DNA from: Triticum aestivum
Taxonomy: Eukaryota > Streptophyta > Magnoliopsida > Poales > Poaceae
DNA length: 64,000 bases
Direction of reading: 5' to 3'
NCBI RefSeq assembly: GCF_018294505.1
Contig: NC_057802.1
Span: forward strand, 551,718,202-551,782,201
Within the stretch, counting starts at the first letter, position 1. The number at the start of each line of letters is the position of its first letter. A program made the translations under genes and the position numbers. Positions 33,190 to 44,238 of this stretch are shown one piece after another. A model generated the notes under the pieces. That model worked only from the letters and a program-made list of their open reading frames with translations, was not told where the DNA came from and did no database searches.

Positions 33190-35801
33190 CTAATGCCTTC
33201 CGCGCGTGTTCCTGGTGCCACGCCTGCAGGCAATCTTCTTCTTCCTGGGTGGACGAGCCTCCTCTTCCTGCACTTCCTCCTCTGCCTCCGCCTCCGACCC
33301 ATCATCCAAGCTAGCCATCCGCGAGGTCCCTACGACCACCTTTGGGTTGCCTCTGTTGTCAAAGTCGTTGGGCGTGTACCGGCGTCTGGGCTGCCTAGGC
33401 TTGAACACATATGGGGACCGAAGTTGAGCGTCCGCCAAAGTCATGTCATCATCAAGCTCATGGCCCTATCACACAATCAAACAATATGGTGAAGACCGGC
33501 GTCGTAATCAAGTGAGAATCACATCTAAAGGATTAGTCATACCTCTTGGGTGACCGCACCCTCATCATCCAGATAAGCATATGAGGAACTCACATCGTCC
33601 CCCTGATGGTGAGATGAGGGGTCTGATGGTGTACCAGACCTAGAGGCAGATGGTTCATCAAATTCGGGGCCACGGCAACCGAGAAGATTCGATAACTGCC
33701 TTAACTTCTTGGCCTGACGCTGTAACATGAACAAGTGTGGAAGATATCAAACTCCGCAACATAGACTGGCTCTCATAGTGAATGCGATATGTACCTTGAG
33801 GAATGCTCGTAGTGAACCATCATCATTGCCTTTTCCAACTGGTGTGTTCTCCAGAATAGACTGGCTCTCATCAGCTGCTTTCTTGATCTCGGTGCGCTGC
33901 GAATGAGAAAGAATGAACACGTTAGCCATTCAAACATGTGTAATACGGCCAACGGGAAAGTGAAGAAGGAACACTTTACCACATAGTTAATCACCGGAAC
34001 AGCAGGGACTCCTTGCCCTACCCTGACATCTCTGTTGTACTTCCCCTTTGATAGATCCTCAAAGTTTACGGGTTCTTCAAGAATATCCTCATTATATGCC
34101 GGCGGGCATATCTCAACTCGAGTATTTTCAAGAAGCCATCGTATGTAGTTATCAAAAGCAAGTGGGTTATGCTCACGAAGTTGGGCGCGTGCACTACTAC
34201 GAGCTTGCTCCACGCAAAGCTGGAAGCGGGTAACATATGATGCATGATGCTTGTCCCAATGCTTTATCTTCCGCTGCCTTCACCTGTCCAACCTGCATGG
34301 TACAATACCAAACATTAGCAAAATCAAGAAGGACTGACGATGCTTAGTCAATACGCTCTCTTACCTATGAAGTGCTTTGTCCGTATCCACCCATTCCGGC
34401 GGGTGAGGCTGGAACAGACCAAACTGACGAAACACGCGATGTGGCAAATGAAACTCAACAGCCCAGTTGCATATCAGTGGGCACCGCATAAGCCAGAGAT
34501 CCCTATCCCGCAAGCACATCGGGTTGATGGAAAACTCCGGGGTGTACCCAAGTCTGTCATCGGCGCCATATGGCTGCCATTCCACCTATGAAATAGGGCA
34601 ACAATGTAAAATTGGTGACTTTTTTTCAGGCAAGCATGAGAAATGACTGAAGTAATGACCTCGTTACCTGCTCAGGCGTAATCGTGTCCAACTCGGCAAT
34701 GTACTTTTGGTACATGAGATTGACATCGTTCGTCATCTCGGAAACCACATCCCACTTGTAAGCCCAAGTGGGGCGCCGTAAGTCGTCATCTTCATCTTCA
34801 TACCAAGGATTAAACCTTACGCTCTTCGGGCGTCCAACAGGCAGACGCTCCCAGCTCCATACAGAAAGTAGAAGCATATTAACACCAATGCCTGCCCTAT
34901 CTGTGATCCTGCAACACGCATCGCCCAGCTGCATATGAAAGAAAAACAATGTTAAGTTGACAGCAAGGTTGCATTGGTAATGAACAAATGAGTTGATAAC
35001 AAAACAAACCAACTACATGTCGGTACAAGTACGCAAGAGTCGCTGAACCCCAGCTCCATTTGCTATCGAAGACGGTCAACGCCTTCAGCCACATTCATGG
35101 AGCATTCTTGCCCATGGAGTCAGGAAACAAAGTCCTCGAGACAACGTACCACATATAGACACGAGCATGTGTCTGTATCACATCATCAATGGCATCCACA
35201 GGGCAATGCGCAAAGTTTGCTTGAATCCACGTGAAAGCAGCTCCGGCTGCTTTCCTTTCCTTCTTCTTTGGCTCTTCTTCCTCCTCTACATCAGCCTCAG
35301 CCTCGGTAGGAGCCATACCGATAAGAGCAATCATCTGCTCGCGCCACCCATCAGAATCGGTGCTCATACAAAGAGGCATCCCGTCGATAGCAAGACCGGT
35401 GATCAACGAGACATCCTCGAGCGTCACGATCATCTCCCCAGTCCGAAGATGGAAACTGTGCGTCTCCGGCCTCCACCGATCAGCAAGAGCGGACACCAGT
35501 GGAGCGTTCAGATTCGGCGTGGACCGGCTGACCAACTGAATCCACGGTAGTAGTCCTGCCTGCTTGATGTACGGTGTGTACCGCTCATCGTAAGGCATGG
35601 CAGGACCAGACCCCGTGATACCGAATCTTCAGAGGTTCAAGCTTCTGCAAAAAACAAGTAATGACAAATCTTAGGGCATGTCAATTTCAACTTAAGGCAA
35701 ATTTGAAAAATATTTAGATTACTCGTTATTACCATCTCCTTCTCGCGCATCATGTAGGCCCGGTGTTTCGTGTCAATGGCATTGTCGAGAAGCCAAACCA
35801 T
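33190..35801 (-). pseudogene. Plant mobile domain (PMD, MAIN-like) gene, broken
   Basis: Eight exons are inferred, all GT-AG: 35801-35733, 35644-35017, 34928-34668, 34585-34365, 34292-33980, 33896-33795, 33719-33543 and 33465-33190. The PMD core is in exons 1-5: GLLPWIQLVSRSTPNLNAPL, TLEDVSLITGLAIDG, DSKWSWGSATLAYLY, VEFHLPHRVFRQFGLFQP and DNYIRWLLENTRVEICPP. An acidic and Arg-rich tail follows. PMD proteins of plants (MAIN, MAIL1) act with PP7-like phosphatases in silencing and genome stability, and many copies ride on transposons. This copy has a net frameshift between RYHGVW and SGPAMPYDERY near 35612, an in-frame TGA at 35097-35095 and another at 34282-34280. It is therefore a pseudogene with well-kept splice sites. 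Confidence 0.85.
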
Positions 35802-36464
35802 CCTTACAAAGTTCAAACAATAAACATATATGAGTTCATCTCAAATATCGGTATACACTCAACATTTCATATGTGTTCATCTAAACATCTCATATGTATT
35901 CATCTACAAGAATCTCAACATCTCCTTCTCACACAATGAATAAATGATTGTAAATTCTCATATATATCTCGTATGTCATATGTGCTCAAGTAAATCAACA
36001 TCTCATATTTCAAATAAACTCAACATCTCATATATATCTCATATATATCTAAACTAAATTCTCATATATATTTCTCAAAACTAGGCATCTCATATATATC
36101 TAAAAAAATAAACAATCTAGGTTTCACTAACAAGAATCATATAGTACCGGATATGACTACACATCCTCCATCACAACACCCAATCTTGGACAAATAAAGA
36201 TCCAAACCAAGCAAATCAAAGGTTCCACCTAATCTTGGGCAAATCCCTAAAATTGCAACAAATTTACGGAGGAAATGAAAGGGAACGGAGGAGTTTACCT
36301 AGTAGGAGGGATTGGAGATCGAATCTAGGCCTCAAATCTTCAGATCTGAGAGGGGTGGGGGGATCCGAAGGGGGCGCCGCCGCCGCTCTCTGTACAGAGA
36401 GCAACTTCCTGGAGAGGGGGAAGAACTGCCTGGGAGGGGCTGACCCGATGCGGCTTAAGTCAAC

Positions 36465-36643
36465 GTGCAGCGCCCCAGCGATAGGCGCTGCACTTTACAC
36501 AGTGTGGCGCCCAAGGCTTAGGCGCTGCAGTGCTGTCTGTGGGGCCGCAACTGGACCAGGGCTGCCACGCTGGCAGGAAGTGCGACGCCTAAGGGAAGGG
36601 CGCTGCACAGTAGGGTGCGGCGCCTCGCTGTCGGGCGCCACAC
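36465..36643. repeat. Palindrome array beyond the 5' end of the PMD gene
   Basis: Four modules of the same design as at 32763-33007: about 36465-36493, 36502-36529, 36580-36608 and 36615-36643. They read GTGCAGCGCC or variants such as GTGCGGCGCC, a short loop, and GGCGCTGCAC. The two arrays enclose the PMD gene, as expected for subterminal repeats of a DNA transposon. No outer terminal repeat was identified. Confidence 0.8.
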
Positions 36644-36659
36644 GAAAGGGTCAGCAGAG

Positions 36660-37412
36660 TGAAATTTTTTCGAGAGCAGGTCAGTTTGTGATTTGATTTC
36701 GCCCTTAGGTCAAATATGTGATTTCTGCCCCCGATTTGCAGCTCTCGCACGTCCGTCTGCGAGGCTGCTGCCGCCACCCGCTGGACAAGTTGGACAGGCA
36801 TGGCGGCACCCTCTCCAGCGAACTATTTTAGAATTCATGTCAAATTTTGAATTCAAGATTTTTGTTTTTCCCAAAGTCAACGGTTTACTGATCAACCATT
36901 TCGAGTCAGCAGCGAAACGACGTGACCGAGCCAGTCCAGCCTCGCCGCGATGGCCTTCCAACGCTCGCCAAAGCTGGTCGCCGTGCGCGGGCCCCGCGCT
37001 CACTCGAGCAGATCCTCTACCATCCCGGTCGGCGCGTCCCCGGCTGCAACAGCTGTGCAAGCTCATTTCTCGGTCGCACCAGCTACAACACACGAGAAAT
37101 TGAATCTTTTACCCCATTTTTCTTCTAATTTTGATCATTTGCCCCCTAAAATGACGGGTGAGACCAAAGCCACTTGCCATTGAGATAAGTTTGTGGCAAA
37201 TTATCAAACCCTATGTAAAATGGGGCAAAAGATCCAACCCCTACAACACCCAGCCTTTTGATCTGAAAATTAATTCAGATAGGTTGTCCTTCAGGTTGAG
37301 TTGTAAAAACGACAGGGGGATGCAAAATGTGCGACGACAACCGGCTGGCGTCACGTGTCTCGCTTTGATGCGCTCTGAACTAAATTGTGATATTGTGTGT
37401 AAGTTCTAGGAC
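36660..37412. other. Intergenic with a GC-rich block
   Basis: A GC-rich block at 36725-37080 has frames on both strands and no recognised domain. The rest is AT-rich. No gene is supported. Confidence 0.35.
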
Positions 37413-37415
37413 TAA

Positions 37416-38230
37416 GAGCATCTCCAGCAGACGCTGTAAAAGCGCCCGACCCGTATAATTCCAGCGACTATACAGGGTTGACCCGTTTTTGGGCCAAACC
37501 AGACCCGTATAGTCGCCCCGGCCATAAAACATTTACACCCCGCCGCCGCAATCTCCCCTTCCCCCTCCGATTTCTCGCCCGCCGGCAACCCAATCCGCTA
37601 CCGCCGACAGATCCGCCAGCATGTGGTGCGGGATGTGGAGCTTCGACGGCGGCGAGGGCCCCGAGCGACAGCGCTGCGTCGCTGCCGACGCGGCGAGGAA
37701 GTGGTCCGCCCGGCGGTACACGAACCGGGGCCTTTAGCCGCCGCCGTCCCTCCTTCGCCGCGAGACGGAGGAGTACGACCGACGGCAGGCTCAGCTCTCC
37801 TCTGGAGCGGGCAGCTCCGCCGCGTCGGCTAGCTCGCGTATGTCGCTCCCCCCGATGAAGAGGAAGCCGAAGAAGCTCCCATCGCTCCGCGCGATGAAGA
37901 GAGAGGCGGAGTGCCAGCGTCATAGGGCCGGAGGATTTCCTCCCCCCTTTCAATGTGGACACCATCGAGGCGGCCATCCTCGAGTGAAGTGCACGGGAGG
38001 AGGAGGAAGCGGCGCAACGCCGCCACCGAAACGAGGAACTCGACGCCATCCTGTACGAGCAGGGGCTCGCGAGGGTGCGTGATTTCGACGACAACTTGGT
38101 CGTGTGGCGCCGCGAAGCCGCCGCGCAGGATGCCATCTTCGTCGACCTCACCTCTGATGACGACGATTGATAATCTCCGCCGCCGCAACGTCACCGCCGC
38201 ACCCGGAGTGCTCCCATGAGTCACATTATG
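37416..38230 (+). mobile_element. One end of a PIF/Harbinger-like element with coding relic
   Basis: TAA (37413-37415) is followed by GAGCATCTCCAGCAGACGC, a terminal sequence typical of PIF/Harbinger elements in grasses. GC-rich coding-like DNA follows. Around 37925-38170 one frame reads FLPPFNVDTIEAAILE, a TGA, then AREEEEAAQRRHRNEELDA and FVDLTSDDD, i.e. a broken ORF with an acidic end. The opposite terminal repeat was not found. The family of the relic is not known to me. Confidence 0.55.
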
Positions 38231-38880
38231 GGCATTAGGGTTAGGGGTAGGCGGCCTCCTCTGATCTAGTATATGTAAATCAACTATGTATGGATGATCA
38301 AGTATGTATGGATGCACCTAGTTCTACTGCTTGTGTTCTTTTCTCGCACGAAAATTTATTTTCAAAATTTAAAGGTCCATGAGGTTTCTGTTCTGCTGCA
38401 GCTATTTTCGGCCCTTATCCAAGCGAAACCGCGAACTGTAAAGAGTTAGCTTTTGCAAGTTGTAGGACTAAATCATCACACCATATGCAAGTTCCAGGAT
38501 ATGTGGTGTTTTTACCTCGTGATTTTACCATACACACACGTCTGTAGATCCTTTGAGTTCTTGGTCAAAAACATTTCATGTTTGAACTATGTGTAGTGTT
38601 GTGTTCTCCTATCAAAGAAAAACTTCTTTTATGTGAAATTAATTTGTTCTAACATATGATTTTGTTTTAGTATTACAACCGGTGTTTGTACAGATGCGCA
38701 ACAAAGAAGTCGGCACAGCGAAGCGCGCGGAACACTTCTTAGTATGCTACATATGTGTAAATATTCGTTACATTTTACTTTTACACATGGCTTAAAAAAA
38801 CAAATATGTATTTTATTTCAAACGGGCTGGAATTTTTTGTTTTGGGGGATGAAATTTTGTTTTTTTACAGCTTACAAATT
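38230..38880. other. Intergenic, nothing recognised
   Basis: AT-rich sequence between a decayed Harbinger-like element and a MITE. No gene or terminal repeat. Confidence 0.4.
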
Positions 38881-38881
38881 A

Positions 38882-38962
38882 CTTCCTCCGTCCCATAATA
38901 TAAGAACGTTTTTGACACTACACTAGTGTAAAAAATGTTCTTATATTGTGGGACGGAGGGAG
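38882..38962. mobile_element. Stowaway MITE, 81 bp, second copy of the family
   Basis: CTTCCTCCGTCCCATAATAT at the left and its inverted copy ending GGGACGGAGGGAG at the right, centred on ACACTAGTGT, with TA on both sides (38880-38881, 38963-38964). It closely matches the copy at 12513-12593. Confidence 0.93.
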
Positions 38963-39093
38963 TATATTTAAAAAAAAAATCATGGATCCGTAGGAATACA
39001 GTACAGATTTCCACAGAATTATTTTCGATTTTTTTAACTTTAAATATGGTTTTTTTTCTCTCGCTCGAACCCCTTCTTCTCTAGCTCTCCTAA

Positions 39094-40072
39094 GAGTTAA
39101 TTGCACGTTGGTACCACACTTGCGCACCTACTCACGAATTAGTACCATTAGTCATTTTTTTGCCATGCAGTGCCAACTCTAAGCCTAAGTGTTGCAAAAC
39201 AGACTAAGCCACGTATAAACACGTATTGACGATGTATCTGACCAGCGGGGCCCGCATGTCAACAGCCAACTTGGCATTTTTTTTTTCAGAAAACCCCTTT
39301 GTTATAAATTTAATCGCTCAAAGCCGCGACCTCGCCGGAGCCTCGTCGCTGGCTCGCCGCAGCCCCGTCGCCTCGACCTCGCCGGCCTCCCCTCGACGGA
39401 GCCCCGTCGCTGGCTCGCCGGAGCTCCGGGGCCCTCTCCCTGCTCCCACCCTGCTTCGCCCTGCACGACAGAGAATGGGTGCTACCTCCACCGCGCCCTC
39501 CCCCTCCCCGCCGGCGCCGCCCGAGGCCTCCCCGCCGAATGACGAGACGCCGCCCGAGGACTCCTCGCCGGAGCTGCCGCCGCCGCTGCGGCTGCGCGGC
39601 GGCGTGCAGCAGTACGCATGGGGCCGGCGCGGCGCCGCCTCCCTCGTCGCGCGCCTCTCAGCCGCCGAAATCGACGAGGCCCGCCCCTACGCGGAGCTCT
39701 GGATGGGCACGCACCCGGCCGCGCCCTCCGCCGTGCTCCCCGGCGGCGAGCTGCTCGGCGCCTGGCTCGCGCGCCACCCCGCCGCGCTCGGCCCTGCCGT
39801 CGCCGCGCGCTGGGCCGGCGACCTGCCGTTCCTCTACGGCACCCGCGCGTGATTAAATAAAAAGCAAGGGTTATTTTTGTAAAAGAGCATGCCACGTCAG
39901 CCCGGACGCACGGGTCCCAGCGGTCAGATACACCGTCAATACGCGCTTATACGGCTGTGAGACTGTTTTGCAACACTTAGGCTTAGAGTTGGCACTGCAT
40001 GACAAAAAAAGTGACTAATGGTACTGATTCGTGAGTAGGTGCGCAAGTGTGGTACCAACGCGCAATTAACTC
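39094..40072. mobile_element. Pack-MULE, 979 bp, complete
   Basis: Long terminal inverted repeats of about 190 bp: left from GAGTTAATTGCACGTTGGTA at 39094, right the inverted copy ending at 40072 (GAGTTAATTGCGCGTTGGTA on the minus strand). The arms share TACCACACTTGCGCACCTAC and TAAGCCTAAGTGTTGCAAAA. Perfect 9-bp target duplications CTCTCCTAA flank it (39085-39093 and 40073-40081). Nine-bp duplications and long inverted repeats define Mutator-like elements. The inside is not a transposase but a GC-rich piece of a host gene. The high similarity of the arms and the perfect duplication suggest a fairly recent insertion. It sits at the 5' edge of the next gene's leader. Confidence 0.95.
39475..39852 (+). 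pseudogene. Captured first exon of phosphomannose isomerase
   Basis: An open frame of 125 codons inside the Pack-MULE. After a Pro/Ser-rich leader it reads LRLRGGVQQYAWGRRG, then ARPYAELWMGTHPAAPS and AGDLPFLYG. These match the N-terminus of type I mannose-6-phosphate isomerase, the enzyme that interconverts fructose 6-phosphate and mannose 6-phosphate on the way to GDP-mannose and ascorbate. The complete family is about 400 residues or more; the zinc-binding and catalytic part is absent here. The match ends at about the first exon end, and a TGA follows soon. GC content is very high. The frame also runs upstream through the terminal repeat to 39226. No enzyme activity can be expected; a peptide or regulatory RNA is possible. 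Confidence 0.85.
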
Positions 40073-40084
40073 CTCTCCTAACTC

Positions 40085-43000
40085 TCTCTCTCAAATCACC
40101 GCCGCCGCCGCCGCCACCTCCGATTCCTCCTGGGCACGGCTGTCTCCGGCGCCGCCATCAACAGGCGAGAGTCGTCCTCACCTCGCTCTACCGATTCCCC
40201 GCCCTAGCCGCTGCTCTACGCCCCCGCTCGCGCTCGCACAGCGGTTAACCCTAGCCTCTCACAGGACAGGAGGGAGAGGAGGTCGTGGGGGAGGAATGAG
40301 AAGAGGACACGGAGCGGCAGAACTGGCAGAGCAGCGGCAAAGCGCAGGTCGCGGCTCACTCCGCTGCTCTGTTGGGGCCATCAGCTGTCGTGCTTGCGTT
40401 GCGCGTGCGCTCAGGTACTACATCCCAGGTTCCTCTCTCACAGACGTCCATACACACAGTTGTGATCCCCTTTTTTCTGAGCGGCAAGCCGGAGCTGCAA
40501 GTCGTTGAACATGTGGTGCTACTGTGAGGATCATTGTATGTATAGGCTAGGTGTTCAAGTAAGGCTAAGTGCTACTCTGTTTTTTTTGGGGGGGGGGGGG
40601 GGGTTAGAATCTTAAGCATCGTCCACTCTGAATTTGAGTTACCTAATTCGTGGAAATTATAAGACACGTTTAGGGGATCATTAGAGGTGTCAAAGCATGT
40701 GGGAATCTTAAATCTATCATCTATGGTGAACAATGCGAATAGGTCATGCATTATTTCTGGAAAAGTTCTTTGTGTTTAGTTGGTCTAGGTTACATTTGGC
40801 TTTTCAATTAAGTTTTGGTGCAGTGTGTGGGTGGCATGTGAGTAGTATATCCCCTTGTTGGATTCTGTTGTATATACCATGGATCAGTCTTCAGCTAAGC
40901 AAGTGTGAACATAATAGGATTCAGAGCAACATGGCAGTCACTGTTTGATCAGCTTCTGTTTTATATACCCTGCTTTGTTTCCTTTTTTTAACTTTCTGTT
41001 TGATTTCTTCTTCCAGTTTGTTGGTGACTTTGGGTCTCTGTGCACCTCTGGACCCTGCTAGGTACTGCTCTTGCTATTTGGTTGACAAGGTAACACATAT
41101 CTTGCTCTGTTTACTCTTGCTTGTCATGTATTTATTTGTTTATTTAGTATTCTTATGTGTTTGTCCCTTTGTCTGGCGTGCACAGCGCTGGTGTCTTTTG
41201 GGATAGGCACGTTTGTTCTATGTTCGTCCTGTGTGCCTCTGTTTGAGGCTGTTGCGAGCTACTGCCGACTGCCGTTTCATTCTTATGTTCGAGAAGTGGC
41301 ACCTGATGTCTCTGACCTTGGAGGGGTTGAGATCGATGTCTTCATTAGTGATGGAGGCCTTCTGTCAGACACATTTTTTCTAGACGATTCTTTCGATGGT
41401 TGCTGTTATTTGTATGACCAGGCTGCTTTCCAGGCGGTTCGCTTTTTACTGGGGATGTATGGATTTGTGATTGCAGACTATAATTATTAGAGCATGTTAG
41501 CTTACAAAGGCGTTGCACAGTTGGCTGTGCTACTTGCAGGCGGGCTTGCCGGGTCTGCCTGGCCCGTGACGCAGGTTGGGGGACAGGCGAATGTCGTAGG
41601 TGCAAATGCAAGTGTTCAGTTGCAGTTTTTGTATTCACAGTTGGTTAGAGTTTTAAAAATAGGGTGTGTGAGGGTCATTGTATTATGTCTTTAGAATATA
41701 AGATCATTTAGATCACTAAAGTAGTGATCTAAACAATCTTATATTTCTTTACAGAGGGAGTACTTTCAAATAATCACATCTGTTTATGAAAGGATGCTTG
41801 CTGTATATTTAATTTGTACGGCCGTTTCTAAGGCTCCTGATATATGCTCTACTCTCTCTCAATTCTGTTGTGTTTACCTACATTTTGTCTTCTTATGCAG
41901 TGTTTCTCCTTGTAAGTGGTAGTGCTGCGTGCCGATGGTACATCAATGATCTGTTGTTCCAGGTGCTTAGATTGACGCACCTCTTGGGCAACAACCGCGG
42001 TCTTCTGTGGTGTAACGAGCTTCAGGTGTGCCATCTGGATCAACTAGCTCCAGCTCCTTGCCTAATGACCCTCTCCCCCTCTCCGGCGGTATTACCTATG
42101 CCATCTAGCACTGTGGGAGGGTCTTCCTCCAGCCCCCTCGTTTCAGTTACTGCATCGCCAGAGGTAGACACCTTTCCCTTATGTCTCTGTTCAGGGTCGT
42201 ACTCCTGTGCCTTCCCTGTCTTCACCTCGGCATCTATGGTTGGGTTGGTGCATCTCGACTTGTACTTATATATTATTATTGCATCATCTTCTTGACATGT
42301 TTTTCTTGACAGTGGTGTAGCTTATGAAATTAAGCCAAAGTCTCAGCGGGTTCCCTTCAAGGATGGCCTGGCTGACACAGATGATGCTCAACTACTTGGG
42401 CCAACTGACGGTGAACTGGTTGACTCAACTGGCGAGGGCCTGGTAATTTCAGACTATCTCGCATCTGCAAGATTATTCTTTTTCTGTGTGCCTACTGTCT
42501 TACCTATGTTTGGTCACACAGGCTGGTAGAACACTGGGATCAACTGTCGGAGCTATCGTTAGGAAAGACAACCTGCCACAGCTTGATATCGTCGCTGAGA
42601 AGGCTGGTCCAGCACTGATTGATCAGACACCCAATGCAAAGAGATCTTTATTGTTGCCCTGCTCAGATGCAGATTTTCGACTATTGCACACATTTTCATA
42701 TTTCTCTTTCCCTTGTCTGTTGCCTTCAGGTCTGAGCCATCCTTGTCCACCACTCTTTCAGGGAGTACGGGCAAGCGGGGTAGGAAGAAGGAGGCCCTTC
42801 CCCTAGGTATCTATGTTGTTTATCCCCCTGCGTCGTTTTTCATGAGTCATGTATCATCTTTTCCAGCCTTTGTTACTGTATGTTGCTACACCTGCATATT
42901 GATCATCGATTCTTCTCTCTTTTTTAAAAGAAGAAGTATCTTTTGATAATGCAAGCCTTTTGGAAAACATGGCTCTAAGTAGATGGTTTCTTATCAGTGC

Positions 43001-43500
43001 GCCTGTACTTGCAATTCCCCTGCCTGAGCTTGGGCTCGCAGGCACTTATTGTGAAACTTACTTGGTTGCTTCTGAGCGACAGTGGCTGTTATCATAGCCA
43101 TATCGCTGTCCATCCGGACTATCAGGCTGCATGGATCTAGACTGTCTTTTTGTCAGGTATACACTATCTTTAATTCCTTTCTGTTATCCCATTTCTTGAG
43201 TCTAATTGGCAGATTGTTGTGGCCTAACTTCATCTCTATTGGCTGTGTTGAGCATTTGCAGCGCATATGTGCACATTCTGGAGTTCGTGCCTGCAAAATG
43301 AATGGGCAGGTCAGCCGGCTGCTCTGCGGCGTCGTTCAAAGCGCCTTCCGCCTTCGTGTTTCAGTTTTAATCACGGCGATATCCGTGTGTGGAGGGTGAT
43401 AGAGACTGTATGCCTCGTTTGTTTCCTCTGTAAATATGTGGACTGGACGGCATGTACAATCTGCTGGCAGCGCCGTTCCGATGCTCTGTAACCTAGCAAC
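40085..43500 (+). CDS. Uncharacterised multi-exon locus, partly degraded
   Basis: A (CCG)n-rich leader is followed by an ATG at 40296 and a donor at 40414 (CTCAG|GTACT). Likely exons are 41017-41061, one from 41186 to about 41490, and others near 41960-42170, 42314-42440, 42523-42640, 42731-42805 and 42932-43100, judged from AG and GT sites and open frames. The longest stretch (about 41190-41490) reads LPFHSYVREVAPDVSDLGG, VEIDVFISDGGLL and AFQAVRFLLGMYGFVIADY, then TAG at 41488, after which the same frame stays open for 66 more codons. Later pieces include KPKSQRVPFKDGLADTDD and RTLGSTVGAIVRKDNLPQL. I know no family for these. The frame from the 40296 ATG does not join the long stretch in phase, so the model is incomplete or the gene is damaged. 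Confidence 0.38.
41683..41760. mobile_element. Degraded Stowaway MITE
   Basis: A palindrome centred on CTAAAGTAGTGATC with arms AATATAAGATC-TTTAGATCA and inverted copy. The right edge is CAGAGGGAG followed by TA; the left edge has lost the CTCCCTC. It lies inside the uncharacterised locus, probably in an intron. Confidence 0.7.
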
Positions 43501-44238
43501 TTATGTACTCTGGGGCTTGTTTCCAAATCAAACTGATGATTCAAACGTGTTGTCCATTTCAATTGCATGTCTTCTCCCTGATGGATTTTTATTTGTATGG
43601 ATCATGTTGTTTTGCATCGATGCCTCTTTCCTGGAGTGCCCAATTTGATTTAGAGATGAGCATCGTCTTTATTTGTACTCCAGCTTCTCTTTGCATTGCT
43701 TTAGCTTCACAGAGGATATGTCTTAGCATTAGAGATGAGCGCATACATGTCCCTTGATATGACAGTGTTGCCACCGTACAGACTTGGGTTATTACCTGTT
43801 GTGCATCTACGTTTCAGTATTTGGGTGATGGCTTCAGTCTAGGAGCCTCGCCAGAATTAGGAATGAGGATTATTATTATACCTAACCTTTCGTGTTGTGC
43901 ACATAGATAGCCAGGTATAAATAAAATAAAATAAAAGCATTACTACAACAGTAGCAGCGAATAAAAAGCGTATGCTTGTTTCAAATCAACAGACCATTCA
44001 TTTGCACTGCAAGAAACACACGAACCAATAATGGCTGGTACACGTGCAACCCAAGAGAATCCTGAATAAACTGCACATTTCAGGACAATTTTTACAGATA
44101 ACGAACCCAAGTGTTTATGTTTGCTCAGAGAGCTCTGTGTCTGTGGTGACAATTCTACCTGTATGTACACTCATTCGCGTGGCAGCTTGAGCTTCATGCA
44201 TCCTATTCCTAGCAGTAGCAATTGAAGACGAGCAGGCA
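43500..44238. other. Intergenic between convergent genes
   Basis: Likely holds the 3' end of the plus-strand locus and the 3' untranslated region of the minus-strand CAF1 gene. An (AAATA)n run lies at 43918-43936. Nothing else recognised. Confidence 0.4.

Noticed and set aside
37468..38151. 227-codon minus-strand Arg/Ser-rich frame
   Set aside because: High GC gives open frames on both strands. The plus strand has the more protein-like relic (acidic FVDLTSDDD end) inside a Harbinger-like element.
39226..39474. Upstream extension of the PMI fragment frame to 208 codons
   Set aside because: The added part is the MULE terminal repeat plus a low-complexity leader; the ATG at 39475 fits the start of the isomerase leader better.
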